A DNA stretch of 44,479 nt from the NCBI GenBank assembly GCA_913061175.1, contig CAJXUF010000003.1, positions 1-44,479 on the forward strand. The letters run 5' to 3'. The notes beneath the pieces were generated by a model. That model did not search any database. It was given only the letters and a program-made list of their open reading frames with translations, and was not told where the DNA came from. Shown here piece by piece: positions 35,546-43,779 of the stretch; within the stretch, counting starts at the first letter, position 1, and every line of letters starts with the position of its first letter. Made by a program: the position numbers and the translations under genes. The stretch is from an uncultured Psychrobacter sp. GTDB taxonomy: Bacteria; Pseudomonadota; Gammaproteobacteria; Pseudomonadales; Moraxellaceae.

Positions 35546-37202
35546 TGCTTATACGGATGCCAACTTTAACATCTTACCCAATGCCGAGGCGATTGCTGCT
35601 TTTAATGCAAAGATGGTTGGCTCAAGCTTTAGTTATCTAGACGTGTTGGCGCATGAGCACGCTGTCGCCTTTACCGTCGCTAAGATGATGGACGCTGATA
35701 TGCTGGCTGAGACTCGTGATGCTATCAGCGCGGCATTAGAAAACGGCACAGATTTTCGAGACTTTCAAAAGCGTCTCAAGCCTTATCTGATGAGTAAAGG
35801 CTGGTGGGGTGAGCAAGTCATGAGTGACCCAAAAGACGGCTCAATACAAAAGGTGCAACTAGGCTCAACCCGTCGTCTACGGACTATCTACCAAACAAAC
35901 CTGCACACCGCATACGCGGCTGGTCAATGGGATCGTATACAGCAGACTAAAGAGGCACTGCCATATCTGCAATATATGCCGTCCTTAGCAACCCGCAAGC
36001 GACGCGACCACAAGCAGTATTATGGCATCATTAGACCCGTTGACGACGCAATCTGGCAGCAAATACTACCGCCGAACGGCTACGGGTGTCTGTGCTGGGT
36101 TAAGCAACTAACACGCACTCAAGCCGAACGTGCGGGCGGCGTTACTGAAGATAAAGACATCGAGTACGAGGAAATCGAAAACCCACGTACAGGCAAGACA
36201 GAGCGTGTGCCGACGGGCATTAGCTTAAGCTTTGCGCATAATCATGGCGATAGGATCGGCTCACTACTGAAAATTGCTGAAGGTAAGCATGGTAGTGATT
36301 TTGCTAAGCAGCTGCAAGACGAGACTAATAAGATATTAGCACGCTACAACGTACCTGAAATAGCAACGGCTATATTGCCCGCTGCTGCTCAGTGGCAAGA
36401 GGCTGCTGCCATTGGTAAAGAAATCTACCGCAAGCACGCCGAGACATTTGATGCCGTCGATTTGGATAAAGAGTACGCATTTTCAGATGCGCTTATAGAG
36501 GTGATGGAGCGTGAGGGCGTGCCCACTGGGGCGCTTGCTAAGCTTGGTGGTGACAAGACCAGCGAGGTGCAAGCGATATTGGGGCGTTATCCGTCATCAT
36601 GGGTCGATAAAGCCAATGAAGCTGGTACGACCTATGTCAGAGAATTGTCGACTCGTGCATTTCACTTGTATGTTGATAGCGCCCAGACCTCGAACGTCTT
36701 AAAAACACAAATATCAAGGCATAAGCAGTTAAAAGTGTTTGCTAAATTCGTCGATGATATTGCGCCAGGCGACAGCTTTATGAAAGTTGGCAAGATGGCA
36801 AAAGGTAAGATGGATGCGGCAAGCTTTGATGTGGCTATCCATGAGTACGGCCATCGTTTGCAAGCCATCATGCCTGAGCTAGACGCTTATTTTAAACAGC
36901 TATGGATAGACCGTACCAAGGGCGAGCGCACGCGGCCACTGGCTCTGATACAAAAAGAGCGCGGCGAATATCCGTATTACGCACCAAGCGAAGTCGGCAG
37001 ACGAGACAACTTTGCCAATGTCTATATCGGTCGTAACTATGGCAGTGATGTAGACCCTAAGCCGCTTGAGCTGATTACTATGACGATGCAAACAGTCTTA
37101 GGCAGCGGTCAAGCGCAATCGCTTACGATAAAACACTTGTTAGATACTGATCCTGATATGCTATACTTAGCCATAGCTCTATTAACGAGATACACGCCAT
37201 GA
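35538..37202 (+). CDS. MuF-like head protein with C-terminal HEXXH (zincin) domain
   Basis: 554 residues. The first 250 match the Mu gp30/SPP1 gp7 minor head protein (RRLRTIYQTNLHTAYAAGQW, RDHKQYYGIIRPVDDAIWQQ, ILPPNGYGCLCWVKQLTR). Ordinary MuF proteins stop near there. The extra 300 residues contain HEYGH at 435-439 and a possible third zinc ligand, E511, in KPLELITMTMQ, after RDNFANVYIGRNYG; together this suggests a gluzincin metallopeptidase. MuF proteins with varied C-terminal enzymes are a known class of phage polymorphic toxins delivered with DNA. The next gene overlaps by ATGA and could encode immunity. The head role is secure; the toxin role is inference. Confidence 0.85.
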   Translation: MPDAYTDANFNILPNAEAIAAFNAKMVGSSFSYLDVLAHEHAVAFTVAKMMDADMLAETRDAISAALENGTDFRDFQKRLKPYLMSKGWWGEQVMSDPKDGSIQKVQLGSTRRLRTIYQTNLHTAYAAGQWDRIQQTKEALPYLQYMPSLATRKRRDHKQYYGIIRPVDDAIWQQILPPNGYGCLCWVKQLTRTQAERAGGVTEDKDIEYEEIENPRTGKTERVPTGISLSFAHNHGDRIGSLLKIAEGKHGSDFAKQLQDETNKILARYNVPEIATAILPAAAQWQEAAAIGKEIYRKHAETFDAVDLDKEYAFSDALIEVMEREGVPTGALAKLGGDKTSEVQAILGRYPSSWVDKANEAGTTYVRELSTRAFHLYVDSAQTSNVLKTQISRHKQLKVFAKFVDDIAPGDSFMKVGKMAKGKMDAASFDVAIHEYGHRLQAIMPELDAYFKQLWIDRTKGERTRPLALIQKERGEYPYYAPSEVGRRDNFANVYIGRNYGSDVDPKPLELITMTMQTVLGSGQAQSLTIKHLLDTDPDMLYLAIALLTRYTP

Positions 37203-37549
37203 CGACCATCGACTTTATGTTTGATAGCCAAAAACTGACTTTAGACCTCAAGCAAGGTTTACTAGTCGGTAATAGTGCTGCCAAAAATAAGCTGATGTCG
37301 ATCGTCGATAGTGCGCAGTCGTCAGCGATGTACTACGGCTCAGACTATACGCCAGTCCCTGCTATTACGATAGACGATGTATATCGTAATATTGAGCAGT
37401 TTGCTACTTGCTTGATGTTTGAGTTACCTGCTGATGAGTTCCCGATCACGTTGTCGCCTTATGTCGCAAAATGGCCTGATGATTTGGAGCCGCTCACAGA
37501 CGATGAGCAAATGGCCGCTGAGCTGCTAGATGATTTAATGATCTATTAG
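37199..37549 (+). CDS. Small partner of the MuF-zincin gene, possible immunity protein
   Basis: 116 residues, acidic, no membrane segment (opens MTTIDFMFDSQKLTLDLKQG, ends EQMAAELLDDLMIY). Coupled by ATGA to the MuF-zincin gene and followed by a strong terminator, so it is the last gene of that unit. Mu has no gene of this kind here. A cognate inhibitor of the zincin domain is the natural guess; no family was recognised. Confidence 0.7.
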   Translation: MTTIDFMFDSQKLTLDLKQGLLVGNSAAKNKLMSIVDSAQSSAMYYGSDYTPVPAITIDDVYRNIEQFATCLMFELPADEFPITLSPYVAKWPDDLEPLTDDEQMAAELLDDLMIY

Positions 37550-37565
37550 CATCGTATCAATCAAG

Positions 37566-37592
37566 AAACCCACCTAATCGGTGGGTTTTTTT
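37566..37592 (+). terminator. Terminator ending the portal/MuF unit
   Basis: The arms AACCCACC and GGTGGGTT pair around a five-base loop, followed by seven T. Confidence 0.92.
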
Positions 37593-37711
37593 GTACCTGC
37601 CGTTTATGACCCTCTCAATCATAACCGCAATAGCGTTTAACACCCGTTTAATCGCTCGACTGTGAGGCGCAGACGCCAAATTCCTACCCTTATGTGAATA
37701 ATCCATCTATG

Positions 37712-37747
37712 ACCGCTTAAATCGCAAATTTGAGCGGTTTTATTTTT
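37712..37747 (+). terminator. Second terminator before late promoter 2
   Basis: The arms ACCGCTTAAAT and ATTTGAGCGGT form an 11-bp stem with a five-base loop, followed by T-rich sequence. With the first hairpin it makes a double stop before the next late promoter. The 120 bases between them hold no gene that I can see. Confidence 0.85.
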
Positions 37748-37756
37748 TATGTGTGA

Positions 37757-37804
37757 CTACCTGAACCACATCATCTAACCGACTATAGCATCGACCATCA
37801 TAAT
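37757..37804 (+). promoter_or_regulatory. Putative late promoter 2 (before the protease)
   Basis: CTACCTGAACCA then CATCATCTAACC (37757-37780), then 18 bases, then CATAAT (37799-37804). It differs from copy 1 by one base in the 24-bp element, and the bases around the -10 (CCATCATAATG) are also shared. In Mu, PI stands before the protease gene I. Confidence 0.8.
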
Positions 37805-37867
37805 GAGACTTTATCGACACTCTGTATTTTACGTTGTCACGCCTTTACTCATTAGCTGGACGTCATT

Positions 37868-38842
37868 ATGCCAAAAGACCACAAAAAGCCAAATATCTAC
37901 CTGCTCTCTGAAGTCAATGTCGCTGATGCCCCTGCTGATGCGGACAAGTCACTGCCTCGTAAGTTTAGCGGCGTCGCCAATAGCGGCAAGCCGTTCCAAT
38001 CAGGCGGTGAGTTGGTCGTTGCTGACTTATCTGACGTTAGCTATAAATCTAATGTACCTGCGTTATTGCTACATGACCGCGCCCAACGTGCGGGCTTTGG
38101 ACAGCTTACTGTAGAAAACCATCAATTACTGGTGACGGGCACGCTACTCGATAATCAGTACGGCCAAATGGTTGCCCAAGAGTCGGACGCTGGTTTTCCA
38201 TGGCAAATGTCTGTACACATCAGCGCGAAAAGCACCCAGCAATTAGGACAGAACGAAACAGCTGTCGTTAATGGTCAAACGGTCACTGGCCCTATGATCG
38301 TGATGAAAGATTGCAGTGTGTTCGAAATCTCATTTACGCCGACTGGTGTAGACAACGAAACGTCTGCAATCGCGCTTAGCGATGACGGCACAACTCAAAC
38401 CAGTACAAAGGACACCACTATGACACCTGAAGAAATCGCAGCCCTACAAAAGCAAGTCACTGACTTAACAGCAGAAAACGCAGAGCTGAAAGCAGAAAAA
38501 GCTGAGCTTGAGAAAGAAAAAACCGAAGCTGAAGCCGAAGCAAAAGCAGCCGCTATCGATGCGCAATTATCGCAAGCTGGCTTTACTAAAACTGAAGACG
38601 GCAAAAGCTGGAACGGCGTCGGCGCTGCAACCGTCAACATGCTGCTATCTGCATCGCCTGAAGATGCCAAAGAGATGATCGGTGATTTGCGTGCGCCTGG
38701 TAAGCAAGACAATGTGCCTGATTACTTGCTAGGTGAGCAGCACAAGCCAAATGGCAACGGTGGTCAAGAGCGTCAGTTGTCGTCTAATCCGATGCTTGCC
38801 AATGCTGAAGCGCGTGCAGTAGAAGCCAAGAACTATATCTAA
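37868..38842 (+). CDS. Prohead protease with C-terminal scaffold (Mu gp32/I-like)
   Basis: 324 residues. The first 170 form the serine-type protease (KFSGVANSGKPFQSGGELVV, VPALLLHDRAQRAGFGQLTV, VFEISFTPTGVDNE), and His/Ser residues of the Mu I type lie in LLHDRA and SVHISAK. From residue 185 a coiled coil (EIAALQKQVTDLTAENAELK, then AEKAELEKEKTEAEAEAKAA) and a conserved tail form the scaffold. An internal ATG at 38420 with AAAGGA upstream should allow the scaffold to be made separately, as gpZ is in Mu. It is the first gene after late promoter 2. Confidence 0.88.
   Translation: MPKDHKKPNIYLLSEVNVADAPADADKSLPRKFSGVANSGKPFQSGGELVVADLSDVSYKSNVPALLLHDRAQRAGFGQLTVENHQLLVTGTLLDNQYGQMVAQESDAGFPWQMSVHISAKSTQQLGQNETAVVNGQTVTGPMIVMKDCSVFEISFTPTGVDNETSAIALSDDGTTQTSTKDTTMTPEEIAALQKQVTDLTAENAELKAEKAELEKEKTEAEAEAKAAAIDAQLSQAGFTKTEDGKSWNGVGAATVNMLLSASPEDAKEMIGDLRAPGKQDNVPDYLLGEQHKPNGNGGQERQLSSNPMLANAEARAVEAKNYI
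38420..38842 (+). CDS. Internal in-frame scaffold product
   Basis: In-frame ATG at 38420 (Met185 of the full protein; MTPEEIAALQKQ) with AAAGGA at 38407-38412, seven bases upstream. It would give a 140-residue coiled-coil scaffold lacking the protease. Mu makes its scaffold Z from the 3' part of gene I in the same way. Confidence 0.7.
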   Translation: MTPEEIAALQKQVTDLTAENAELKAEKAELEKEKTEAEAEAKAAAIDAQLSQAGFTKTEDGKSWNGVGAATVNMLLSASPEDAKEMIGDLRAPGKQDNVPDYLLGEQHKPNGNGGQERQLSSNPMLANAEARAVEAKNYI

Positions 38843-38927
38843 GCGATAACCGTGCTGGGCAAGTGTCTAGCGCGGACAGATGTTTCAATCACTTATTAGC
38901 CTTATCGATTAATCCTAGGAGCACAAC

Positions 38928-39272
38928 ATGCCAAGCGAACCTTACGTCACTATTGGCGATATTTTGAAGTCTGAAGCGGACTCAAGCAACCGTATCGCTA
39001 TTCCTGCTACTGACGGCACCAAGACTGGACAGCTGGTCAAATATACCGAGCGCAACGAGTATCTGTTTGCGTTGACTGACGAGACCAACGGCGAAGTGTT
39101 GGTACAACCGCACAATTGCACCGTGTTTTTGGGCAGTATCCCGCAAGCCAATATCGATGCGGTGTTTACCGATGAAGAAGGTTTGGTGCCACTAACAGTC
39201 GCTACGCTAAAAACCCAAGGCGATCTGTACGGTATCAAGTATATCGGCACGCCTAAAGCTGCAACCACTTAA
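38928..39272 (+). CDS. Hypothetical head protein, possible capsid decoration (Mu gp33 position)
   Basis: 114 residues between scaffold and major capsid genes. Beta-rich (EYLFALTDETNGEVLVQPHN, CTVFLGSIPQANIDAVFTDE). Small proteins here are often capsid decoration or stabilising proteins. Preceded by TAGGAG. The assignment rests on position. Confidence 0.65.
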   Translation: MPSEPYVTIGDILKSEADSSNRIAIPATDGTKTGQLVKYTERNEYLFALTDETNGEVLVQPHNCTVFLGSIPQANIDAVFTDEEGLVPLTVATLKTQGDLYGIKYIGTPKAATT

Positions 39273-39342
39273 GCGCTGACTAACAGCCCTTTAAACCCGA
39301 CTTAAATCATATTTAACGCAGTATCAATATTAGGAATTACTT

Positions 39343-40332
39343 ATGCCTTTATCTAACGACAGTCAGTATGGCGTAGTGCCAATGACCGAGGCAATTAACA
39401 AGCTGCCTGCCAATCCTACCATTATCCGCGAGCTTGGCTTGTTTAAGCCGCAGTACGAAAGCACAACGTCTATCGCTGTGGAATCCAAAAACGGTGTGCT
39501 GACGCTAGTCAATGCTGTGCCACGCGGTACGCCTGGTGAGCCTGTAAAAACCAATCTTGGCAATCGTCAAGTCTTTGAGATGTTGCATCTACCTAAGAAC
39601 GATATTGTCCGCGCTGATGATGTACAAAATGTGCGAGCTTTTGGCAGTGGTAACAAAGCGCAAACGGTCGCTGAAAAGGTCAATGACAAACTCGCTGATA
39701 TGAAGTCCGACATCGAATATACCCGCGAGCATCTAATGCTTGGCGCATTGTCAGGCAAAATTTTGAACGCTAACGGCGACCCAATTGTTGATATCTATGA
39801 TCGCTTTGGGATCACTCGCCAAACCATCAATTGGAATTTATCGGCCACCAACGGCAACGTTGGATCAATGATTGACAGTGCCGTGCGTAATTTAAGCAAA
39901 AAGCGTGGCGGCGAGCCAGTCAATGGTTGGATCGTGCTTTGTTCACCAGAGTTTATGGATGCGGTTATTTATCACAAGACTGTTACTGCGATCTATGAGC
40001 GCTACCAAGAAGGTTCTGCCTATCGTAGCGGCGATACTAGCGTCGGTTTTGAGCATAAGAAATTGAAGTTTATCAACTACGATCATGTGTTTGACTCTGG
40101 TCTGCAAATCAAAGAAGGCGAAGCAATTATCTTACCTGCTGGTACCAAGAACACGTTTAAAGAGTTCTTTGCCCCTGCGGATATGTCGTCCACGGTCAAC
40201 ACCAAGGCGCTACCGTACTACGCCAGTCGTGAAAAGCTGGACCATGACAAAGGCTGGAGTCTTGAGGCGCAATCTAATCCATTGCCGTTGCTGCTGCGTC
40301 CTGAGCTGGTTGCCACGCTGAAGATGACCTAA
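39343..40332 (+). CDS. Major capsid protein (HK97-like fold, Mu gp34/B3 type)
   Basis: 329 residues, preceded by AGGAATTACTT. Family features: TEAINKLPANPTIIRELGLF, RGTPGEPVKTNLGNRQVFEM, then LHLPKNDIVRADDVQNVRAF and REHLMLGALSGKILNANGD. Ends with the PLPLLLRPELVATLKM strand typical of this capsid family. It is the most abundant head protein and is expected to be cleaved little or not at all. Confidence 0.9.
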   Translation: MPLSNDSQYGVVPMTEAINKLPANPTIIRELGLFKPQYESTTSIAVESKNGVLTLVNAVPRGTPGEPVKTNLGNRQVFEMLHLPKNDIVRADDVQNVRAFGSGNKAQTVAEKVNDKLADMKSDIEYTREHLMLGALSGKILNANGDPIVDIYDRFGITRQTINWNLSATNGNVGSMIDSAVRNLSKKRGGEPVNGWIVLCSPEFMDAVIYHKTVTAIYERYQEGSAYRSGDTSVGFEHKKLKFINYDHVFDSGLQIKEGEAIILPAGTKNTFKEFFAPADMSSTVNTKALPYYASREKLDHDKGWSLEAQSNPLPLLLRPELVATLKMT

Positions 40333-40399
40333 TAGGTTCGACCTTGACTGGCTACGGCTGGTCAAGGTGTTTTACCCAAATTCTAACTAGGACAAAATC

Positions 40400-40624
40400 A
40401 TGAGTGATGATAAACCAAAAGTGAAAGGCTATCGCCAGCTAACAGATGCTGAGATTGCTGCTATCAATAAAGTCAAAGCTAAGGCTGAAGAAGTTGGTGA
40501 GTTGGTTTCGCAGCTACAGATGTCTAATGGTTTAGACCAACGCGCAATCAATATCGGTAAAACTGAGTTGCAAACTGGCTTTATGTGGTTAACGCGCGGT
40601 ATCGCCCAGCCTGATAGTTTTTAG
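40400..40624 (+). CDS. Acb2/Tad1-like anti-CBASS cyclic-nucleotide sponge
   Basis: 74 residues with AGGAC upstream: GYRQLTDAEIAAINKVKAKA early, RAINIGKTELQTGFMWLTRG late, ending IAQPDSF. I recall the pattern YRxL...EI..(I/M)N.IK...L and R.(L/I)xI..T.LQ.G.M.L.R.(I/V).xP..F from the Acb2 hairpin family of Pseudomonas B3-like phages and T4. These bind the cyclic nucleotides that CBASS uses as alarm signals. In B3-like phages it also lies beside the capsid genes. The assignment is by memory of the pattern, not by search. Confidence 0.75.
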   Translation: MSDDKPKVKGYRQLTDAEIAAINKVKAKAEEVGELVSQLQMSNGLDQRAINIGKTELQTGFMWLTRGIAQPDSF

Positions 40625-40632
40625 GACTAGCC

Positions 40633-41064
40633 ATGATAACCCAACAAGATTTAATCGACCGCTTTGGCGAAAAAGAGCTTATCAAGCTGACTGATAGGGA
40701 CAATTATCAGGTCATTGTTGAGTCTGTCGTTGATACGGCTATCGCTGATGCTGAGGGTGAGGTTGCCTCATATTTGCGATCAGCCAATCTGGTTAGTATT
40801 GATGCGCTGGGCAAAGTTATCTACCGCAATGGCGCAAAACTGCCATCTGATCTAGCACTGCATACTTGTAATATCGCTCGTTATTATCTGTATGGCAACG
40901 GCACAACCGAAACGGTCGAAAAACGTTATGACGATGCGATTAAGTGGCTCGATAAGGTCAAAAAAGACCCAACGATGCTGACTGGCCCTGTCGCTGAGCA
41001 GCCCAATGCTAGCGGTGGTATCAGCGTCATACCTAACATCGTTCCTAGTATCTATCAGGACTGA
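40633..41064 (+). CDS. Mu gp36-like head-tail connector (DUF1320)
   Basis: 143 residues opening ITQQDLIDRFGEKELIKLTD, with VVDTAIADAEGEVASYLRSA and LALHTCNIARYYLYG, the DUF1320 pattern. It probably joins head to tail. Packed closely after the Acb2-like gene. Confidence 0.9.
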   Translation: MITQQDLIDRFGEKELIKLTDRDNYQVIVESVVDTAIADAEGEVASYLRSANLVSIDALGKVIYRNGAKLPSDLALHTCNIARYYLYGNGTTETVEKRYDDAIKWLDKVKKDPTMLTGPVAEQPNASGGISVIPNIVPSIYQD

Positions 41065-41066
41065 TT

Positions 41067-41516
41067 ATGCAGATCAATGTCAACAGTCAATTACCAGAGC
41101 TACGTGACAATGTCAGCGAAATCTATCTCAAGCTTGGCGGCGACTTAACGCCGCTCATGCGCGGTGTGGCTGCTGTCATTGAAAACAGCACCCGCGATAG
41201 ATTCCGCACCAAGACCGCGCCTGATGGCTCGACTTGGGCAGACCTCAAACCGTCTACGCTTGAGGCCAAAAACGGACGTGGTAGCAAGATGGTTGAATAT
41301 GGCGATCTCATGCGCTCTATCACTAGCCACGCCAACAGCACGTCGGCGGCAGTTGGTACAGATAGACCATACGCCAAGTATCACCAGACTGGCACCAAGA
41401 ATCGCGACGGCTCAGAGCGTATGGAAGCCCGTCCGATATTTGGTATTTCGACGAAGGATCGTACCGATGTACTCGATCTCATGAACGACTTTATGGCAGG
41501 AGTAGTCAATGGCTAA
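41067..41516 (+). CDS. Virion morphogenesis protein (Mu gpG-like)
   Basis: 149 residues. LTPLMRGVAAVIENSTRDRF, APDGSTWADLKPSTLEAKNG, then LMRSITSHANSTSAAVGTDR and YAKYHQTGTK are marks of the phage virion morphogenesis family, which works in tail completion or head-tail joining. It overlaps the next gene by 8 bases. Confidence 0.9.
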   Translation: MQINVNSQLPELRDNVSEIYLKLGGDLTPLMRGVAAVIENSTRDRFRTKTAPDGSTWADLKPSTLEAKNGRGSKMVEYGDLMRSITSHANSTSAAVGTDRPYAKYHQTGTKNRDGSERMEARPIFGISTKDRTDVLDLMNDFMAGVVNG

Positions 41517-41985
41517 TGTACCAGCTTGGAGCGACAACGCTTTGGCGTGTTACCCATATTTGCTCGAACGATTGAACGAAGTGACGCAAGTAAAACGCGT
41601 GCTAGAAGCGGCTGACTTTGCAGCGATTAGCGGTGCTAACCGTACTCAAGTCCCGCTTGATGGCGCGGTCTATTTGATACTAGATGGCTATACGCCAACG
41701 GCTAGCAATGGTCGTGGTCGTGAGCAGCTGATTGAGATTGGCTTTAGTGTGATATTGACCAAGCAGCAATTTACACCTAACCCTGCGGCTGACGATGTCG
41801 GTAAGACACTGACAGCAATATCAAAAGCGCTACAAGGCTTTGATCCAAAGAATGAACAAGGCCAAGCGTTAGTGACCGAACCATTTGAGTCACGCACCCC
41901 GCTACCGATCCAATACGAAGACGGTTTTGCTTTTTTTCCGCTGCGCTTCACCGCTGAAGTGGCAATCTTATCTGATAATCAATAA
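41509..41985 (+). CDS. Mu gp37-like protein, probable tail terminator
   Basis: 158 residues with AGGAG upstream. Conserved pieces: YPYLLERLNEVTQVKRVLEA, VPLDGAVYLILDGYTP and FFPLRFTAEVAIL, as in the DUF1834/gp37 family. These cap the tail tube in siphoviruses of the B3 group. Confidence 0.82.
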   Translation: MANVPAWSDNALACYPYLLERLNEVTQVKRVLEAADFAAISGANRTQVPLDGAVYLILDGYTPTASNGRGREQLIEIGFSVILTKQQFTPNPAADDVGKTLTAISKALQGFDPKNEQGQALVTEPFESRTPLPIQYEDGFAFFPLRFTAEVAILSDNQ

Positions 41986-41995
41986 GGACAATTCT

Positions 41996-42088
41996 ATGTG
42001 GTCATCTAGTATTTTGGACTATCCCGCGCATTGGTTGCTTATCGCGCATAACGCACGTAATAACCGCCGCACTAAGTCTAAAAAGTAA
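41996..42088 (+). CDS. Tiny basic protein between tail genes
   Basis: 30 residues (MWSSSILDYPAHWLLIAHNA then RNNRRTKSKK) with AAGGACA upstream at a fitting distance. Small proteins of this sort are common between gp37 and the tube gene of Mu-like phages. No function known. Confidence 0.55.
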   Translation: MWSSSILDYPAHWLLIAHNARNNRRTKSKK

Positions 42089-42156
42089 ATTTAACGCTTT
42101 ATTAACATACGTTTATACATCCATTAAACGACATTTAAATCAGAAGGAATAAGCAC

Positions 42157-42900
42157 ATGGCACAACAACGAGGCAAAAAGTATAGCGGCGATCTGTATGC
42201 TCGCAAACACGGCACAGACGACGGCTTTGAAAAAATCGGCAACGTGACGGAGCTGACGACGACTAAGGAGTCCGAAAGCAATCAGCTCACCAGTACAGGT
42301 CGCGGCGAATATGGCGAAGTGCTAGAGTCGGAAAGCGTGGCAGGTGCTACCAATGTCAGCATGAAATTTAACACCTTTGATAAGCACGCCATGGCACGAG
42401 TGATGATGGGCGAAGCAGTTGATCTATCGACCACGCCTATCGCCTTCACTGATGAGCCATTGACTGTCGGCTTAAACTGGTTAAAGCTTGCCTATCGTGA
42501 TATCGATGAGACGACGCTGGTACTGACTGATGATGCTGATGCAGTCATTGATGCGGCGACTTATGAAGTCAATCCACGTCTGGGCTTGGTACGATTTAAA
42601 GATACAGCCACAGTCACCGCAGGCGCTGATATTACTTATAGCGGCTCAACCAAAGGCTCAGCAGGCTATCAGATTGATGCCAATACATTGACGTCATTAC
42701 CGCTTGAGATGTACCTTGATGGCAAGGATCGTATCTCTGGACAAGACGGCATCCTAGATATGTATCACGGCGATCTATCGAGCGATAGTGATATCAACTG
42801 GTTTAGCGACGACTGGTGGGAAGGCGGACTATCTGGCCCACTTATCAAAGACCCAGGTAAGCCGACCATGCGTTTTACTGAGTACAAGCAACAGTCTTAA
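42157..42900 (+). CDS. Major tail (tube) protein
   Basis: 247 residues with AGAAGGAA upstream. Opens AQQRGKKYSGDLYARKHGTD, then GFEKIGNVTELTTTKESESN and RGEYGEVLESESVAGATNVS, then a beta-rich body ending in LIKDPGKPTMRFTEYKQ. The pattern is that of siphovirus-type tube proteins near Mu-like heads. It is followed directly by a strong terminator, so it ends the structural operon. Confidence 0.85.
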   Translation: MAQQRGKKYSGDLYARKHGTDDGFEKIGNVTELTTTKESESNQLTSTGRGEYGEVLESESVAGATNVSMKFNTFDKHAMARVMMGEAVDLSTTPIAFTDEPLTVGLNWLKLAYRDIDETTLVLTDDADAVIDAATYEVNPRLGLVRFKDTATVTAGADITYSGSTKGSAGYQIDANTLTSLPLEMYLDGKDRISGQDGILDMYHGDLSSDSDINWFSDDWWEGGLSGPLIKDPGKPTMRFTEYKQQS

Positions 42901-42931
42901 TCGTAATCGCTATATAGTTTGATAAATACCC

Positions 42932-42968
42932 AAAGAGCAGTAGACAAATTTTGTTTACTGCTCTTTTT
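42932..42968 (+). terminator. Strong terminator after the tail tube gene
   Basis: The arms AAAGAGCAGTAGACAA and TTGTTTACTGCTCTTT form a 16-bp stem (one G-T pair) with a three-base loop and a six-T tail. It closes the unit begun by late promoter 2 and isolates the next gene. Confidence 0.93.
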
Positions 42969-43022
42969 TCGTATATGATGCTATTTTTCAAATTGATTAA
43001 TTTATAAGGTATTGGAGGTGTT

Positions 43023-43772
43023 ATGACTAGTTTGGTTTGTCCTCATTGCGATTCCGCGTTTGATTCAGATAAACGTCTAGCAAGAGCTGATGTGACAGAG
43101 TGCAAGCTCTGCCAGCAGAAATTTGTAGTAACACAAAGTACTTTGAAATCCTATAAAAAAGCGATGCCAGAAAAAACAACTTCACCATCCATGCCGCATT
43201 CAATAGAAAAACCATCTAAAATAAACTGCCCTCACTGTTCAGCAGGGCTAGAAGGACAAATGTCAACTGGTCAGATTGTTGAATGCTCTCAATGTCATAA
43301 ACAGTTTGAAGCGACACCTGAGCGTTTGAATAACACGACTCCTGTACTTGCTAAAGCAGATATATCACCTAATGAGGTGGTAAGTCGAAAATCTAAGTCC
43401 AAGTTAGGTATGTTGGCGCTTATTTTTCTAGCTTTGGTAGTGATTTTCCCCTTTATTGTGCCTGATAGCAATCCTGTTGGTGCTGATACAGATACCACTG
43501 CTGCGAAAACTACCATAGACCCTAACGCACCTGAGAACTTTTTTAGTGGTTGGAACGGTTCAAACAAAGAGCTCGTGGATTTAGTTAAATCTACCATGAA
43601 TGATCCTGATTCTTTTGAGCATGTGGAGACACGTTTTAGTGACAAAGGTAATAGCTTAAGCATACTAATGACATATAGAGGTAAAAATGGATTTAACGCT
43701 ACTATTACCAATAGCGTGTCAGCAGACTTAAATAAAGCTACAAGACAATTAAGCAACTTACAACAACGTTGA
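43023..43772 (+). CDS. Zinc-ribbon membrane protein, probable moron
   Basis: 249 residues with TGGAGGTG directly upstream. Two zinc ribbons stand in tandem, CPHC...CKLC (residues 6-36) and CPHC...CSQC (66-89), each with a Phe-rich partner strand (KFVVT and QFEAT). Then a membrane segment (GMLALIFLALVVIFPFIV) leads to a periplasmic domain with SFEHVETRFSDKGNSLSILM, TYRGKNGFNATITNSVSADL. It sits between a strong terminator and a late promoter, in place of tail-chaperone genes, and likely has its own promoter. Such cargo genes often act in the lysogen, for instance in superinfection exclusion; that is inference. Confidence 0.75.
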   Translation: MTSLVCPHCDSAFDSDKRLARADVTECKLCQQKFVVTQSTLKSYKKAMPEKTTSPSMPHSIEKPSKINCPHCSAGLEGQMSTGQIVECSQCHKQFEATPERLNNTTPVLAKADISPNEVVSRKSKSKLGMLALIFLALVVIFPFIVPDSNPVGADTDTTAAKTTIDPNAPENFFSGWNGSNKELVDLVKSTMNDPDSFEHVETRFSDKGNSLSILMTYRGKNGFNATITNSVSADLNKATRQLSNLQQR

Positions 43773-43779
43773 GCGCTAA

